NCBI GenBank assembly: GCA_035762005.1
Contig: DASTQA010000051.1
Coordinates: forward strand, 9,254 to 73,253
Direction of reading: 5' to 3'
DNA: 64,000 nt
Source: JAIBJN01 sp035762005
Lineage (GTDB): Bacteria; Actinomycetota; Thermoleophilia; Gaiellales; Gaiellaceae
Shown here: positions 16,599 through 25,004 of the stretch, one piece after another
Position numbering within the stretch: position 1 is the stretch's first letter
Layout of the letters: the number at the start of each line of letters is the position of its first letter
Position numbers and translations under genes: made by a program
The notes under the pieces: model-generated
The model's input: the letters and a program-made list of their open reading frames with translations, nothing else
What the model was told of the DNA's origin: nothing
The model's database searches: none

Positions 16599-17422
16599 CG
16601 CAGGAGCCGTGACAGGCGGCGGTCCTTGAGGACGCGCCCACCGGTCTGGCAGTCGGGGCAGTAGTAGATCGTGTGCTCCTCGAAGTCGACGCGCGCGATC
16701 GGCGTGCCGCAGTTGGGGCACGGCTCGCCGAGGCGGTCGTGCACCCGATAGGCCTTCGCGTCCTTCGCACCGGCGAGGCGCAGCTCGAGGCCCTCGGCGA
16801 GCGTCTCCCGGATCGTCGCGGCCAGCCGCTCGACCTCGTCGTCGTCGAGCTCGGTCGAGAGGGCGTAGGGCGAGAGGCGGGCGCGGTTCAGGATCTCGTT
16901 CGACCACGCGCGGCCGATGCCGGCAAGCGCGCGCTGATCCCGGAGGAAGGGATGCAGGCGGCGGCCCTCCGCGCGCAGGATCGCGGCGAGCTCCAGGGCG
17001 CCGATCCCGCTCGCCTCGGGGCCGAGATGGGCGAGCTCCTCCTCGAGGACGACGGGGCGGTAGACGCCGACCCGGGCGCGCTTCTTCGGGCCGCCCTCCG
17101 TGAGGACGAGCTCGCCGCCGTCGGCGAACGCGAGGCGGAACGCGGGCGTCTTCGGCCCCTTCGCGCCCGGCTCGAGGTGACGGATGCGACCGGCGCTCAT
17201 CAGGTGGACGTGGAGGACGAGCTCGCCGTCGTCCGTCGGGAAGAGCAGGTGCTTGCCCCGCCGCCGGGCGCCGGCGAGCCGCCGCCCCGCGAGCGCGTCG
17301 AGAGGCGGGTCGAACGTCTTCAGCGTCGCGACGTGCGCGGGGCCCGCCCGCTCGACCGGCGAGCGGGAGACCGGTCCGTCGAGCGCGCGACGGGCCGCCT
17401 CGACCTCGGGAAACTCAGGAAT
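16595..17422 (-). CDS. Fpg/Nei-family DNA glycosylase with predicted ATT start
   Basis: A 275-residue base-excision repair glycosylase/AP lyase. The essential N-terminus reads (I)PEFPEVEAARRALD: Pro immediately after the initiator and Glu next, as the family requires. Lys57 (RRRGKHLLF), the H2TH region (QRALAGIGRAWSNEILNRA) and the C-terminal zinc finger (CPNCG...CPDCQ) are intact. The codon before Pro is ATT at 17422. An in-frame TGA lies ten codons upstream, with no ATG, GTG or TTG between. AGGAGG precedes ATT by four bases. Starting at the first ATG (17200) would delete the catalytic residues. Confidence 0.88.
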   Translation of the reverse strand: MPEFPEVEAARRALDGPVSRSPVERAGPAHVATLKTFDPPLDALAGRRLAGARRRGKHLLFPTDDGELVLHVHLMSAGRIRHLEPGAKGPKTPAFRLAFADGGELVLTEGGPKKRARVGVYRPVVLEEELAHLGPEASGIGALELAAILRAEGRRLHPFLRDQRALAGIGRAWSNEILNRARLSPYALSTELDDDEVERLAATIRETLAEGLELRLAGAKDAKAYRVHDRLGEPCPNCGTPIARVDFEEHTIYYCPDCQTGGRVLKDRRLSRLLR

Positions 17423-17433
17423 AGTTCCTCCTC

Positions 17434-18336
17434 GTGGATGCGATCAGCGTAGCCGTACGACGGTGCGATCTCGTCGAGTCGCGCCACCGCGTCCACGCCG
17501 TCCTCGTGCGTGACGACGAGGTCGTGGAGGCATGGGGCGACCCGCATCTCGTCGCCTTCGTCCGCTCCGCGGCGAAGCCGCTCCAGGCGCTTCCGCTCGT
17601 GCCGCTCGGTCTGCCCGCGGAGGAGCTGGCGATCGCCTGTGCTTCCCACGAGGCGCGGCCCGAGCAGCTGGTCGCCGTCCGCGCCCTCCTCGCGCGCGCC
17701 GGCGCGACGAAGGACGACCTCGAGTGCGGCGCCGAGCACGGCTCCCGCCTGCGCCACAATTGCTCGGGCAAGCACGCGGGCTTCCTCCTCCTCGCGCGCG
17801 AGCGCGGCTGGGGCCGCGAGGGCTACCGGCTCGCGGAGCACCCGCTCCAGCAGGAGGTCCGGCGCCTCGTCGCCGAGGCGGCCGGGCGCGGCGCCGACGA
17901 GCTCGCGACCGCGGTCGACGGCTGCGGCGTGCCGACGTTCGCGCTCTCGCTCGCGGAGATGGCGCGCGTCTTCGCCGGTCTCGCGGCCGGCCGGCCGGCC
18001 GGGGCGAAGGCCGTCGTGGCGGCGATGACCTCCCACCCACGCCTCGTCGGCGGCCCGGACGCCGTGGACACGCTCGTGATGCAGGCGCTCCCCGGCGCGG
18101 TGGCCAAGCGCGGCGCGGAGGGCGTCCTCTGCGTCGGCCTCCCGGACGGCGCCGGCGTGGCGCTCAAGGTCGAGGACGGCGCGCACCGGGCCGCCTACGC
18201 GGCCGCCGGGGCGGTGCTCGGGATCCCGGAGCTGGCCGAGCGGCCGCTGCGGAACAGCCGCGGCGAGACGGTCGGCGCCGTGACGGCGGAGGCCGGCGGC
18301 GAAATCCGTCCTTCCTCTTTTCCACAGGCCTTGTAG
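17434..18336 (+). CDS. asparaginase (type II thermolabile / R. etli family)
   Basis: A 300-residue protein of the Rhizobium-etli-type L-asparaginase family. Characteristic segments are LVESRHRVHAVLV at the N-terminus, FVRSAAKPLQALPL, RHNCSGKHAGFLLLA near residue 110 and AVDGCGVPTFALSL near 165. It should hydrolyse asparagine to aspartate and ammonia. The GTG start lies 11 bases from the start codon of the divergent glycosylase gene. At least one promoter must therefore lie inside the opposing coding sequence. A strong hairpin terminator follows. Confidence 0.88.
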   Translation: MDAISVAVRRCDLVESRHRVHAVLVRDDEVVEAWGDPHLVAFVRSAAKPLQALPLVPLGLPAEELAIACASHEARPEQLVAVRALLARAGATKDDLECGAEHGSRLRHNCSGKHAGFLLLARERGWGREGYRLAEHPLQQEVRRLVAEAAGRGADELATAVDGCGVPTFALSLAEMARVFAGLAAGRPAGAKAVVAAMTSHPRLVGGPDAVDTLVMQALPGAVAKRGAEGVLCVGLPDGAGVALKVEDGAHRAAYAAAGAVLGIPELAERPLRNSRGETVGAVTAEAGGEIRPSSFPQAL

Positions 18337-18358
18337 AATCCGCGACCGATGTGCCTGT

Positions 18359-18391
18359 GAGCCGGGGGAGGGGTTCCTCGCCGGCTCTTTT
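18359..18391 (+). terminator. rho-independent terminator after the asparaginase gene
   Basis: GAGCCGG at 18359 pairs with CCGGCTC at 18381-18387. An inner GAGG/CCTC stem and a GGTT loop lie inside. TTTT follows at 18388-18391. It lies 22 bases after the asparaginase stop and before the rpoD leader. Confidence 0.75.
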
Positions 18392-18439
18392 CGTTCCCCC
18401 TGGAAAAACGTTGCACCGGTAACGAGAAAGGCGAGGCTG

Positions 18440-19534
18440 ATGCTCCAGGTCGACATCTCGGTCCCTGACGTCGAGGAACTCCAGCGGCTCGTCGCCGACG
18501 GGCAGGAGAAGGGGTTCCTCACCTACGACGAGATCGTGACCGGGCTCGAGGACGTGGAGCTCACGAAGGAGCAGGTCGAGGACTTCTACACGTACCTCAT
18601 CGACCACGGCATCGAGCTCGTCGAGGGCCTCGAGCACAAGGCGCCGCCGCACGACCAGCCGGCGCTCGCCGAGGAGGAGAAGGGCCCGAAGCTCGACCTC
18701 ACCGTGGAGCCGTCGCTCGACTCGCTCCGGCTCTACCTGCGCGAGATCGGCAAGGTGCCGCTCCTCACCGCCGACGAGGAGGTCTCGCTCGCCAAGCGGA
18801 TCGAGCGCGGCGACATGAGCGCGAAGACGCAGATGATCGAGGCGAACCTCCGGCTCGTCGTCTCGATCGCGAAGGGCTACCTCGGCCGCGGCCTCTCGTT
18901 CCTCGACCTGATCCAGGAGGGCTCGCTCGGGCTCATCCGCGCCGTGGAGAAGTTCGACTACCGGAAGGGCTTCAAGTTCTCGACCTACGCGACGTGGTGG
19001 ATCCGCCAGGCGGTCACGCGGGCGATCGCCGACAAGGCCCGCACGATCCGGATCCCCGTGCACATGGTCGAGAAGCTGAACAAGGTCGTCCACATCGAGC
19101 GCCAGCTCGTCCAGCGCCTCGGGCGCGAGCCGCTGCCCGAGGAGATCGCCGAGGAGCTCGAGATGACGACCGAGGAGGTGCGGGAGATCCTCCGCATGGC
19201 GCAGCTCCCGGTCTCGCTCGAAAAGCCGATCGGCGAGGAGGAGGAGTCCGAGCTCGGCGACTTCGTCCAGGACGACTCGGCCGAGTCCCCCTTCGACTCC
19301 GCCTCGCTCAACCTCCGCCGCGAGGACATCGACCGGGCGCTCGACTCGCTCCCCGACCGGGAGCGGAAGGTGATCGAGCTGCGCTTCGGGCTCAAGGGCG
19401 AGCAGCCGCGGACGCTCGAGGAGGTCGGCCGCGCCTTCGGCGTGACCCGGGAGCGGATCCGCCAGATCGAGAACAACACGCTCAAGCGGCTCGAGTCCCT
19501 GCCCGAGGCGCAGGGCCTCAAGGACTGCGTCTAG
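18440..19534 (+). CDS. rpoD: primary RNA polymerase sigma factor (RpoD/SigA)
   Basis: A 364-residue sigma-70. A short region 1.1 (residues 1-70, VDISVPDVEELQRLVADGQEKGF) is followed by region 1.2 (DSLRLYLREIGKVPLLTADEEV). Regions 2.1-2.4 follow (RLVVSIAKGYLGRGLSFLDLIQEG, YRKGFKFSTYATWWIRQAVTRA). Region 3 comes next, then region 4 (LPDRERKVIELRFGL...RERIRQIENNTLKRLE). All core and promoter-recognition features are present, so this is the housekeeping or a close primary-like sigma. AAAGGCGAGG precedes the ATG. Confidence 0.93.
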   Translation: MLQVDISVPDVEELQRLVADGQEKGFLTYDEIVTGLEDVELTKEQVEDFYTYLIDHGIELVEGLEHKAPPHDQPALAEEEKGPKLDLTVEPSLDSLRLYLREIGKVPLLTADEEVSLAKRIERGDMSAKTQMIEANLRLVVSIAKGYLGRGLSFLDLIQEGSLGLIRAVEKFDYRKGFKFSTYATWWIRQAVTRAIADKARTIRIPVHMVEKLNKVVHIERQLVQRLGREPLPEEIAEELEMTTEEVREILRMAQLPVSLEKPIGEEEESELGDFVQDDSAESPFDSASLNLRREDIDRALDSLPDRERKVIELRFGLKGEQPRTLEEVGRAFGVTRERIRQIENNTLKRLESLPEAQGLKDCV

Positions 19535-19604
19535 GGGCGGAGTCCCCCCCGGGCGCGGGCGTCGTCCGCCCCCGGAACGAGGACAGGCACGCTCTCGGCA
19601 CGGG

Positions 19605-19664
19605 CCGCGCACAACGCGCGCGGACGTCCTCGTGACGCTCGAAGCGGGTGGAGGCACGGGGCGG
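19605..19664. repeat. 60-bp structured intergenic repeat, copy 1
   Basis: This block matches 21904-21963 at 53 of 60 positions, including an uninterrupted identical 29-base core. The core folds as nested arms CCTC...CGCT-CGA-AGCG...GAGG. The copy lies between the 3' ends of rpoD and the GT-C gene. Confidence 0.65.
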
Positions 19665-19698
19665 CCGCGGCGTCCAGGCGGAAGCGCGTCGCGAGCGT

Positions 19699-21795
19699 CT
19701 AGGAGCGCGGGCAGGCGCGCGCGTCCGGGCGGTACACGGGCTCGCCGGCGCGCACGCTGACGAAGCGGCCGCCCGCGCTGCCGGTCGAGGGGGCCGCGAA
19801 GGTCGCGCGCCAGACGCCTTCCGCGCACGCGGGGAACGAGACCGCGCGCGGCGCTCCCGGGGCGACGACGACCTCCTCCTCGACACCGCCGGGAAGCTCG
19901 AAGCTCACCGCCACGCGGGGTGAGCCCTCGGGCGCGGTCAGGCGGAAGGAGACGACGCCCGCGAGGCCGTCCGCCGGCGTGTCCGGCCAGACCCGGATCG
20001 TTCCGTGGAGACCGAGCCACCCGTCCGCGTAGCGCCCGTCGGCGTAGAGCGCGAGCCGCTGCGGTCCCCGGGAGCGGACGAGGCGGTAGACGGGTGCCGA
20101 GGCGACCTCCTCGGAGTCTCGGAAGCGCAGCGTGTCGCTGAAGCCGTCGGCCACGAGCGGCCTCGTCACCGGCTTCCCCCCGGCGAGGAGCGTGCCGTCC
20201 GGGGCGATCGTGAGCCGTGTGGCCGCGAACGCGTCCGGAGGCTGGGCCCCGGGAAGCAGGTAGACGGCCTCGACCGAGCGGTTCCAGAAGAGGTACTCCG
20301 ACGCGGTCCCGCGGTCGCTCGTCCTCGTCTGGAGCATGGCCGAGCCCTCCACCCCGGAGCGGTCGACGAACGAGGGCTGCGGCCCGAGAGTGTCCCGCCG
20401 GATCCGCTCGGCGTTCGTCAGCGTGAACGAGACGGCCGCGGCGGACACGGTCGCCGAGACGGCGAGCGCGAGCCCGAGCGCGACCGGCGTCGCCGTGCCA
20501 GGCCGGCGCGTCGTCGCGACGACGACCGCCAGGAGGAGCGTCACGCCGAGAGCGAGGACGAGCGAGGCGAGGCCGACGTCGCCGAGGAGCTGCTCGAGGC
20601 GCGCCATGGCGAAGAGCGTCGGCGCGCTCGTCTTCCCGTCGCCCGCCGCGTAGCCGGAGAGCGGGACGCGGGCGGCCACGGCGACGAGGCCGGCGGCGAG
20701 GGCGCCGTGCGCGAGCCGGTGGGGCCAGCCGCGGGAGGCGTAGAGGGCGAAGGCGATGCCGACGAGCGGCACGGCGTAGAAGAAGTAGCGCTCCTGCACC
20801 CGGCCCTCGAGCCCGTACGCGGCCGCCTCGAGGACGAGCGCGACCACGATCGCCGCGGCGAGCGCCCCGAAGGCGAGCTCCTCCCGGGAGCGCGGACGCC
20901 GCAGCGCCAGCCAGAGCCCGAGCACGGCACCGGGCGCGAGGACGACCCCCGAGGCGTAGACGAGCATCATCGCGTCCACGCCGACCCAGCGGGCCATGGC
21001 GACGGAGGCGACGTCGAGGTCGAGGACGCCCTCGTAGAAGCCGAGCGCGCGGCTGGGGCCGACGGCGAGGAGCGCGACGGCCGGGAGCGCGACGACCCCG
21101 ACGGCGATCGCCTGCTCCCGCAGCGCGGCGCGCAGCCGCCGCTCCCGGAGGCCGACGGCGACGACGGCGGCGAGGAAGCAGAGCGGGAGGACGGCGAACT
21201 GGACGCGCGCGAACGCGGCGAGACCCGCCAGGGCGAGGAACCCGACCTGGGCTCGCCGGCCCGGTCGGGCGAGAGCGGCGACGCCCGCGAGCACGGCGGC
21301 GAGCGCGAGCGGGTAGGCGATCGGCTCGGCGAGGACGAACCCGCTGTAGAGGACGTCCGGCACGACCAGTGCGAGTGCCGCGAGGACGAGGGCGAGCCTC
21401 GATCCGAGTCCGACGCGGCGGGCGAGGAGGAAGACGGGGACCGCGGCGAGCGACATGAGCAGCGCCCCGAGCGTCTGGACGATCCGGAAGGACGTCTCGA
21501 CGTCGTCGACGAGCCAGGCAGGGGCCGTCAGGATCGGCTGCAGGAGCGCCGGGAAGTCGGCGGAGGCGTCGCGGACGAGCGGGCGCCCGCCCTCGACGAG
21601 CGTGCGGGCCAGCTCGGCGTAGATGTACTCGTCCGGGAAGAAGGTCGGCGTCGCGCGCAGCCAGGCGAGCCCGGCACGGAGGCCGAAGCTCGCGGCGACG
21701 AGGGCGGCGAGGGCCGGTGCGGCGCCGAGGCCGACGCGCGCGAGCACGGCTCGGCGCGCCTGCACCCGTGGCGTCGTGCGGGCGGCGACGGACAC
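19699..21795 (-). CDS. GT-C-like polytopic membrane protein
   Basis: A 698-residue protein with about 11-13 TM helices and a 200-residue extracytoplasmic C-terminal domain. An acidic pair in the first external loop (FFPDEYIYAELARTL) is typical of GT-C lipid-linked sugar transferases of the ArnT/PMT type. A glycosyltransferase or glycan-modifying role is inferred from topology. The C-terminal domain (TIRVWPDTPADGLAGVVSFRL) is beta-like. The GTG start at 21795 lies inside a GACACGGTGTC palindrome. A GCCGATAG promoter element precedes it, so it may be co-regulated with pili, perhaps glycosylating pilin. Confidence 0.72.
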   Translation of the reverse strand: MSVAARTTPRVQARRAVLARVGLGAAPALAALVAASFGLRAGLAWLRATPTFFPDEYIYAELARTLVEGGRPLVRDASADFPALLQPILTAPAWLVDDVETSFRIVQTLGALLMSLAAVPVFLLARRVGLGSRLALVLAALALVVPDVLYSGFVLAEPIAYPLALAAVLAGVAALARPGRRAQVGFLALAGLAAFARVQFAVLPLCFLAAVVAVGLRERRLRAALREQAIAVGVVALPAVALLAVGPSRALGFYEGVLDLDVASVAMARWVGVDAMMLVYASGVVLAPGAVLGLWLALRRPRSREELAFGALAAAIVVALVLEAAAYGLEGRVQERYFFYAVPLVGIAFALYASRGWPHRLAHGALAAGLVAVAARVPLSGYAAGDGKTSAPTLFAMARLEQLLGDVGLASLVLALGVTLLLAVVVATTRRPGTATPVALGLALAVSATVSAAAVSFTLTNAERIRRDTLGPQPSFVDRSGVEGSAMLQTRTSDRGTASEYLFWNRSVEAVYLLPGAQPPDAFAATRLTIAPDGTLLAGGKPVTRPLVADGFSDTLRFRDSEEVASAPVYRLVRSRGPQRLALYADGRYADGWLGLHGTIRVWPDTPADGLAGVVSFRLTAPEGSPRVAVSFELPGGVEEEVVVAPGAPRAVSFPACAEGVWRATFAAPSTGSAGGRFVSVRAGEPVYRPDARACPRS

Positions 21796-21801
21796 GGTGT
21801 C
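21791..21801. promoter_or_regulatory. palindrome GACAC-G-GTGTC over a start codon
   Basis: A 5-bp-arm inverted repeat covers the GTG of the GT-C gene. It resembles the longer GTGACACCGTGTCAC at 12808. It could be an operator or chance. Confidence 0.3.
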
Positions 21802-21802
21802 T

Positions 21803-21829
21803 CTATCGGCGGCCCGCGGGCGAGCGTTA
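21803..21829 (-). promoter_or_regulatory. sigma-28-like promoter of the GT-C gene
   Basis: On the minus strand, TAAC (21829-21826), a 15-base spacer, then GCCGATAG (21810-21803), seven bases before the GTG. Confidence 0.55.
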
Positions 21830-21903
21830 GCGCGAGACGCGTCCGTCCGGAGGCCCCGGCCGGGCCCGGCCGCCGAGGCCGGCTCTTACGATTCCGTCAT
21901 GAT

Positions 21904-21963
21904 CCGCGCGCCACGCGCGTGGAGCTCCTCGTGACGCTCGAAGCGGGTGGAGGCGCGGGGTGG
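21904..21963. repeat. 60-bp structured intergenic repeat, copy 2
   Basis: Second copy of the element at 19605-19664, same orientation. It lies just beyond the 3' end of the zinc-ribbon gene. The 29-base core with the nested hairpin is identical. Confidence 0.65.
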
Positions 21964-21990
21964 CTCCGGAGCGGACGCTGTCGGGCGCCG

Positions 21991-22176
21991 CTACTCGGCG
22001 GGCTCGACACGATCCTGCTCCTCGACCGCCTGGAAAGCGACGAAGAGCCGGCAGTGCGGGCACTTGAAGCCGCGGTTTCGCTCCGACTCCCCGCCCAGCA
22101 TGTCGGCCTGGAACGACTTCCCACAGTGAGGGCAGTCGACCTGGAAGCTCTCGCCGGTCTTCGGAGGAGTCGTCAC
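21991..22176 (-). CDS. small zinc-ribbon protein
   Basis: A 61-residue protein with two CxxC knuckles (VDCPHCGKSFQAD and FKCPHCRLFVAF) spaced as in a zinc ribbon, plus an acidic tail. It starts at GTG 22176, twenty bases from the divergent CDF gene. Its role is unknown; such proteins may bind nucleic acid or partner proteins. The two CPHC motifs and in-frame length make it likely to be real despite its size. Confidence 0.72.
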   Translation of the reverse strand: MTTPPKTGESFQVDCPHCGKSFQADMLGGESERNRGFKCPHCRLFVAFQAVEEQDRVEPAE

Positions 22177-22195
22177 CCGCGTCCAAGGTTAGCCT

Positions 22196-23557
22196 GTGGC
22201 CGTGAGCCCGCAGCGCCGGATCGCGCTCGTCTCGGTCGCGGCCGCGCTCGTCCTCATCGCCGTCAAGCTCGGCACCGGCCTCGCCACCGGCAGCCTCGGC
22301 CTCCTCTCCGAGGCGGCGCACTCGGGAACCGACCTCGTGGCCGCCCTCCTGACGCTCTTCGCCGTCGGCGTGGCCGGGCGCCCGGCCGACCCGAACCATC
22401 CGTACGGGCACGGGAAGGCGGAGCACCTCGCCGCGCTCGCCGAGGCCTCGATCCTCGTCGTGATCTCGCTCGGCATCGCGTACGTGGCCATCCGCCGCCT
22501 GGCGGAGGGGACGGGCGACGTGGAGGCGACGTGGTACGCGCTGCTCGTCCTCGTCGTCGTCATCGTCATCGACGCGAGCCGGACGGCGGTGTCGCTGCGT
22601 GCCGCCCGCCGGTTCCGCAGCCCGGCGTTCGGCGCGAGCGCGCTCCACTTCGGCAGCGACCTGGCCGGGTCGAGCGCGGTCCTCGCAGGCCTGCTCGCGG
22701 CGCGGGCCGGCTATCCGGAGGGGGACGCCGCGGCCGCGCTCTTCGTCGCCGTCCTCGTCCTCGCCGCCGCCGGGCGACTCATCGGCCTCAACGTCGACGT
22801 CCTCATGGACCGCGCGCCCGACGACGCCTCCGAGGCGGCCAGGCGCGCCATCGAGGCCCTCGGGCCCGGGGTCGTCCTCCAGCGGCTGCGGATGCGGCGC
22901 GCCGCCGGCAGGCACTTCGCCGACGTCGTCATCGGCGTGCCGCCGGACGAGGCCGTGGGACAGGGCCACGCAGCCGCGGACGCGGTCGAGGAGGCCGTCG
23001 AGCAGGCGGTGCCCGACTCCGACGTCGTCGTCCACGTCGAGCCGGCGGACGCGGAGGCCGGGGCCCGGGAGCGTGCCCTCGCCGCCGCGCTCCGCGTCCC
23101 GGGCGTGCGCGAGGTGCACAACGTCTCCGTGCTGGCGGTCGGGGAGCGGACCGAGATCTCCCTCCACCTGAAGCTGCCCGGGTCGCTGACGCTCGCCGAG
23201 GCCCACGAGGTGGCGACGCACGTCGAGCGGGAGATCGCCGCCGCGGTCCCGGAGGTCGACGACGTGCAGACGCACCTCGAGCCGCTCGCAGAGCCCGCGA
23301 GCGTCCGCTCGATTCCCTCGCGCGACCTCGAGGCGGAATCGGCCGCGGTCCGCCGGATCGTGCGCGAGACGACCGGCGCGGATCCGCGCCGGCTGCGCTT
23401 CCTCGCCACGGAGCGCGGCGTGGTCGCGTTCCTCACGCTCGCGATGGAGCCCGACCGCGCGCTCGCCGAGGCCCACGCGCGGGCGTCCGAGGTCGAGGAG
23501 CGCATCCGGCGCCACCGCCCGGAGATCACCGACGTGATCGTCCACACGGAGCCGTAG
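22196..23557 (+). CDS. cation diffusion facilitator with three C-terminal ZT-dimer-like repeats
   Basis: A 453-residue CDF-family metal exporter. Six TM helices occupy residues 10-200. Site-A residues are visible in LLSEAAHSGTDLVAAL and HPYGHGKAEH on TM2, and in HFGSDLAGS on TM5. The cytoplasmic part is unusually long. Three similar modules end in VVVHVEP, VQTHLEP and VIVHTEP, where one is usual. It probably exports Zn, Fe or Mn; the ion cannot be assigned. The start is GTG 22196 or 22202. The tRNA-Tyr gene follows on the opposite strand. Confidence 0.9.
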   Translation: MAVSPQRRIALVSVAAALVLIAVKLGTGLATGSLGLLSEAAHSGTDLVAALLTLFAVGVAGRPADPNHPYGHGKAEHLAALAEASILVVISLGIAYVAIRRLAEGTGDVEATWYALLVLVVVIVIDASRTAVSLRAARRFRSPAFGASALHFGSDLAGSSAVLAGLLAARAGYPEGDAAAALFVAVLVLAAAGRLIGLNVDVLMDRAPDDASEAARRAIEALGPGVVLQRLRMRRAAGRHFADVVIGVPPDEAVGQGHAAADAVEEAVEQAVPDSDVVVHVEPADAEAGARERALAAALRVPGVREVHNVSVLAVGERTEISLHLKLPGSLTLAEAHEVATHVEREIAAAVPEVDDVQTHLEPLAEPASVRSIPSRDLEAESAAVRRIVRETTGADPRRLRFLATERGVVAFLTLAMEPDRALAEAHARASEVEERIRRHRPEITDVIVHTEP

Positions 23558-23622
23558 CGGAGGTCGGGAAGCCCCGGTTGCGGCCCGCGCTCGAGACCCT
23601 CGGAGGGCGGGGCGCGGGCAGT

Positions 23623-23703
23623 GGGGGAGGTAGGATTCGAACCTACGAAGGCTGAGCCAACGGGTTTACAGCCCGTCCCCTTTGGCCACTCGGGAACTCC
23701 CCC
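23623..23703 (-). tRNA. tRNA-Tyr (GTA)
   Basis: An 81-base class II tRNA. The acceptor is GGGGGAG/CTCCCCC. The anticodon loop CTGTAAA carries GTA. A long variable arm (GGCTCAGCC region) and T-loop GGTTCGAATCC are present. CCA is not encoded. A TACACT at 23716-23721 (minus strand) is a plausible -10, 12 bases upstream. Confidence 0.95.
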
Positions 23704-23758
23704 GCGGCGGCAACCAGTGTAGCCGAGCGGGGCGTCCCGCCTCATCACCCGTTCGAGC

Positions 23759-23787
23759 TAAAGCGGCCTCGCAGGCCCGGCCGATAG
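23759..23787 (+). promoter_or_regulatory. sigma-28-like promoter of pilT-1
   Basis: TAAAG at 23759-23763, a 16-base spacer, then GCCGATAG at 23780-23787, 14 bases before the ATG. This is the best -35 match to the TAAA of FliA/WhiG promoters in the window. Confidence 0.65.
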
Positions 23788-23801
23788 CCGGAGTCGGCGT
23801 C

Positions 23802-25004
23802 ATGAACCTCGACGAGCTGCTGGCACGCGTCATCGACGCGGGAGGAAGCGACCTTCACCTCAAGGTGTCGTCTCCGGCCATGGTCCGCGTGGACGGCGAC
23901 CTCCACCCGCTCGAGGAGCGCCTCCTCACCGACTCCGACCTCGACACGGTCCTCCTGCTCGTGACCGAGCGCTCCCCCGCGAAGCGGGAGCAGTTCTACG
24001 AGAGCGGCGACCTGGACACGTCCTACCTGGCCGACGGGACCGGCCGCTTCCGCGTGAACGGCTTCCGCCAGCGCGGGTCGATCTCGTTCGCCTTCCGCTT
24101 CGTGCCCAAGGAGATCCCGAGCTTCGAGAAGCTCGGCCTCCCGCCGGGCGTCGGCAAGCTCGCCGAGGAGCACCGCGGGCTCGTCCTCGTCACCGGCGCG
24201 ACCGGCTCGGGGAAGTCGACGACGCTCGCGGCGATGGTCAACTCGATCAACCGGCGGCGCAAGCAGCACATCGTCACGATCGAGGACCCGATCGAGTTCA
24301 TCCACGACGACTGGCTCTCGATCGTGAACCAGCGCGAGGTGGGCCTCGACACCGAGTCGTTCAGGCAGGCCCTGCGCCGTGTGCTGCGGCAGGACCCCGA
24401 CGTCATCCTCATCGGCGAGCTCCGCGACGAGGAGACCGCCCAGACAGCCCTCCAGGCGGCCGAGTCCGGCCACCTCGTCTTCTCGACGCTCCACACGCTC
24501 GACGCCGCCGAGACGATCGGCCGGCTCGTCGAGTTCTTCCCGCCCCAGAAGCAGCAGATGATCCGCGAGATCATCGCCGGCGTCCTCCGCGGCGTCGTCA
24601 GCCAGCGGCTGCTCCCGCGCAAGGACGGCGGCCGGGTGGCGGCCGTCGAGGTGATGGCCGTGACGGCGCGGATCGCCGACCTGATCCGCGAGCCGGAGAA
24701 GACGCACGGGATCACGGAGGCGATCGAAGAAGGCGCCTACCACCTCATGCAGAGCTTCTCCCAGCACCTCGTCGAGCTCGTCGTCGAGGACGTCGTCGAC
24801 CTCGACGTCGCGGCGGCGGCCGCGACGAACCGGCACGACTTCGAGATCGCGGTCGACCAGGCCCTTCGCCGCAAGCGCGTCGCCGAGGACGCCCCGTCCG
24901 CCGAGGGCGGCTCCCCGGGCGGCGACGGGGACGACGCGGCCGTTCCCTCCGACCACGACGAGCACCCCGTGCCCGGCCTGCGGCTCGCGTCCTCGGACCG
25001 ATGA
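23802..25004 (+). CDS. pilT: type IV pilus PilT-family ATPase (copy 1)
   Basis: A 400-residue hexameric motor ATPase for pilus retraction or twitching. The N-terminal domain (DLHLKVSSPAMVRVDGDL) is followed by Walker A GATGSGKSTT near residue 131, Asp box VTIEDPIEF, Walker B DPDVILIGELRDEET and His box GHLVFSTLHT. The usual AIRNLIRE motif is altered to ARIADLIREPEKTHG. An acidic 50-residue C-terminal tail is extra, so this copy may be PilU-like or regulatory. ATG 23802 is used. The stop overlaps the next gene (ATGA), coupling it to a peptidoglycan hydrolase. Confidence 0.9.
   Translation: MNLDELLARVIDAGGSDLHLKVSSPAMVRVDGDLHPLEERLLTDSDLDTVLLLVTERSPAKREQFYESGDLDTSYLADGTGRFRVNGFRQRGSISFAFRFVPKEIPSFEKLGLPPGVGKLAEEHRGLVLVTGATGSGKSTTLAAMVNSINRRRKQHIVTIEDPIEFIHDDWLSIVNQREVGLDTESFRQALRRVLRQDPDVILIGELRDEETAQTALQAAESGHLVFSTLHTLDAAETIGRLVEFFPPQKQQMIREIIAGVLRGVVSQRLLPRKDGGRVAAVEVMAVTARIADLIREPEKTHGITEAIEEGAYHLMQSFSQHLVELVVEDVVDLDVAAAAATNRHDFEIAVDQALRRKRVAEDAPSAEGGSPGGDGDDAAVPSDHDEHPVPGLRLASSDR

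Noticed and set aside
20005..23655. Very long open frame on the plus strand, antisense to the GT-C gene and continuing through the CDF gene
   Set aside because: Composition is Arg/Glu/Gly/Asp-rich without domain motifs, as expected for the shadow of high-GC genes. The real products are clear on the other frames and strands.
23623..23703. tRNA-Tyr as an attachment site for an integrated element
   Set aside because: No repeat of the tRNA 3' end was noticed elsewhere in the window, and no integrase. The neighbouring pilus genes look native in composition and promoter type.
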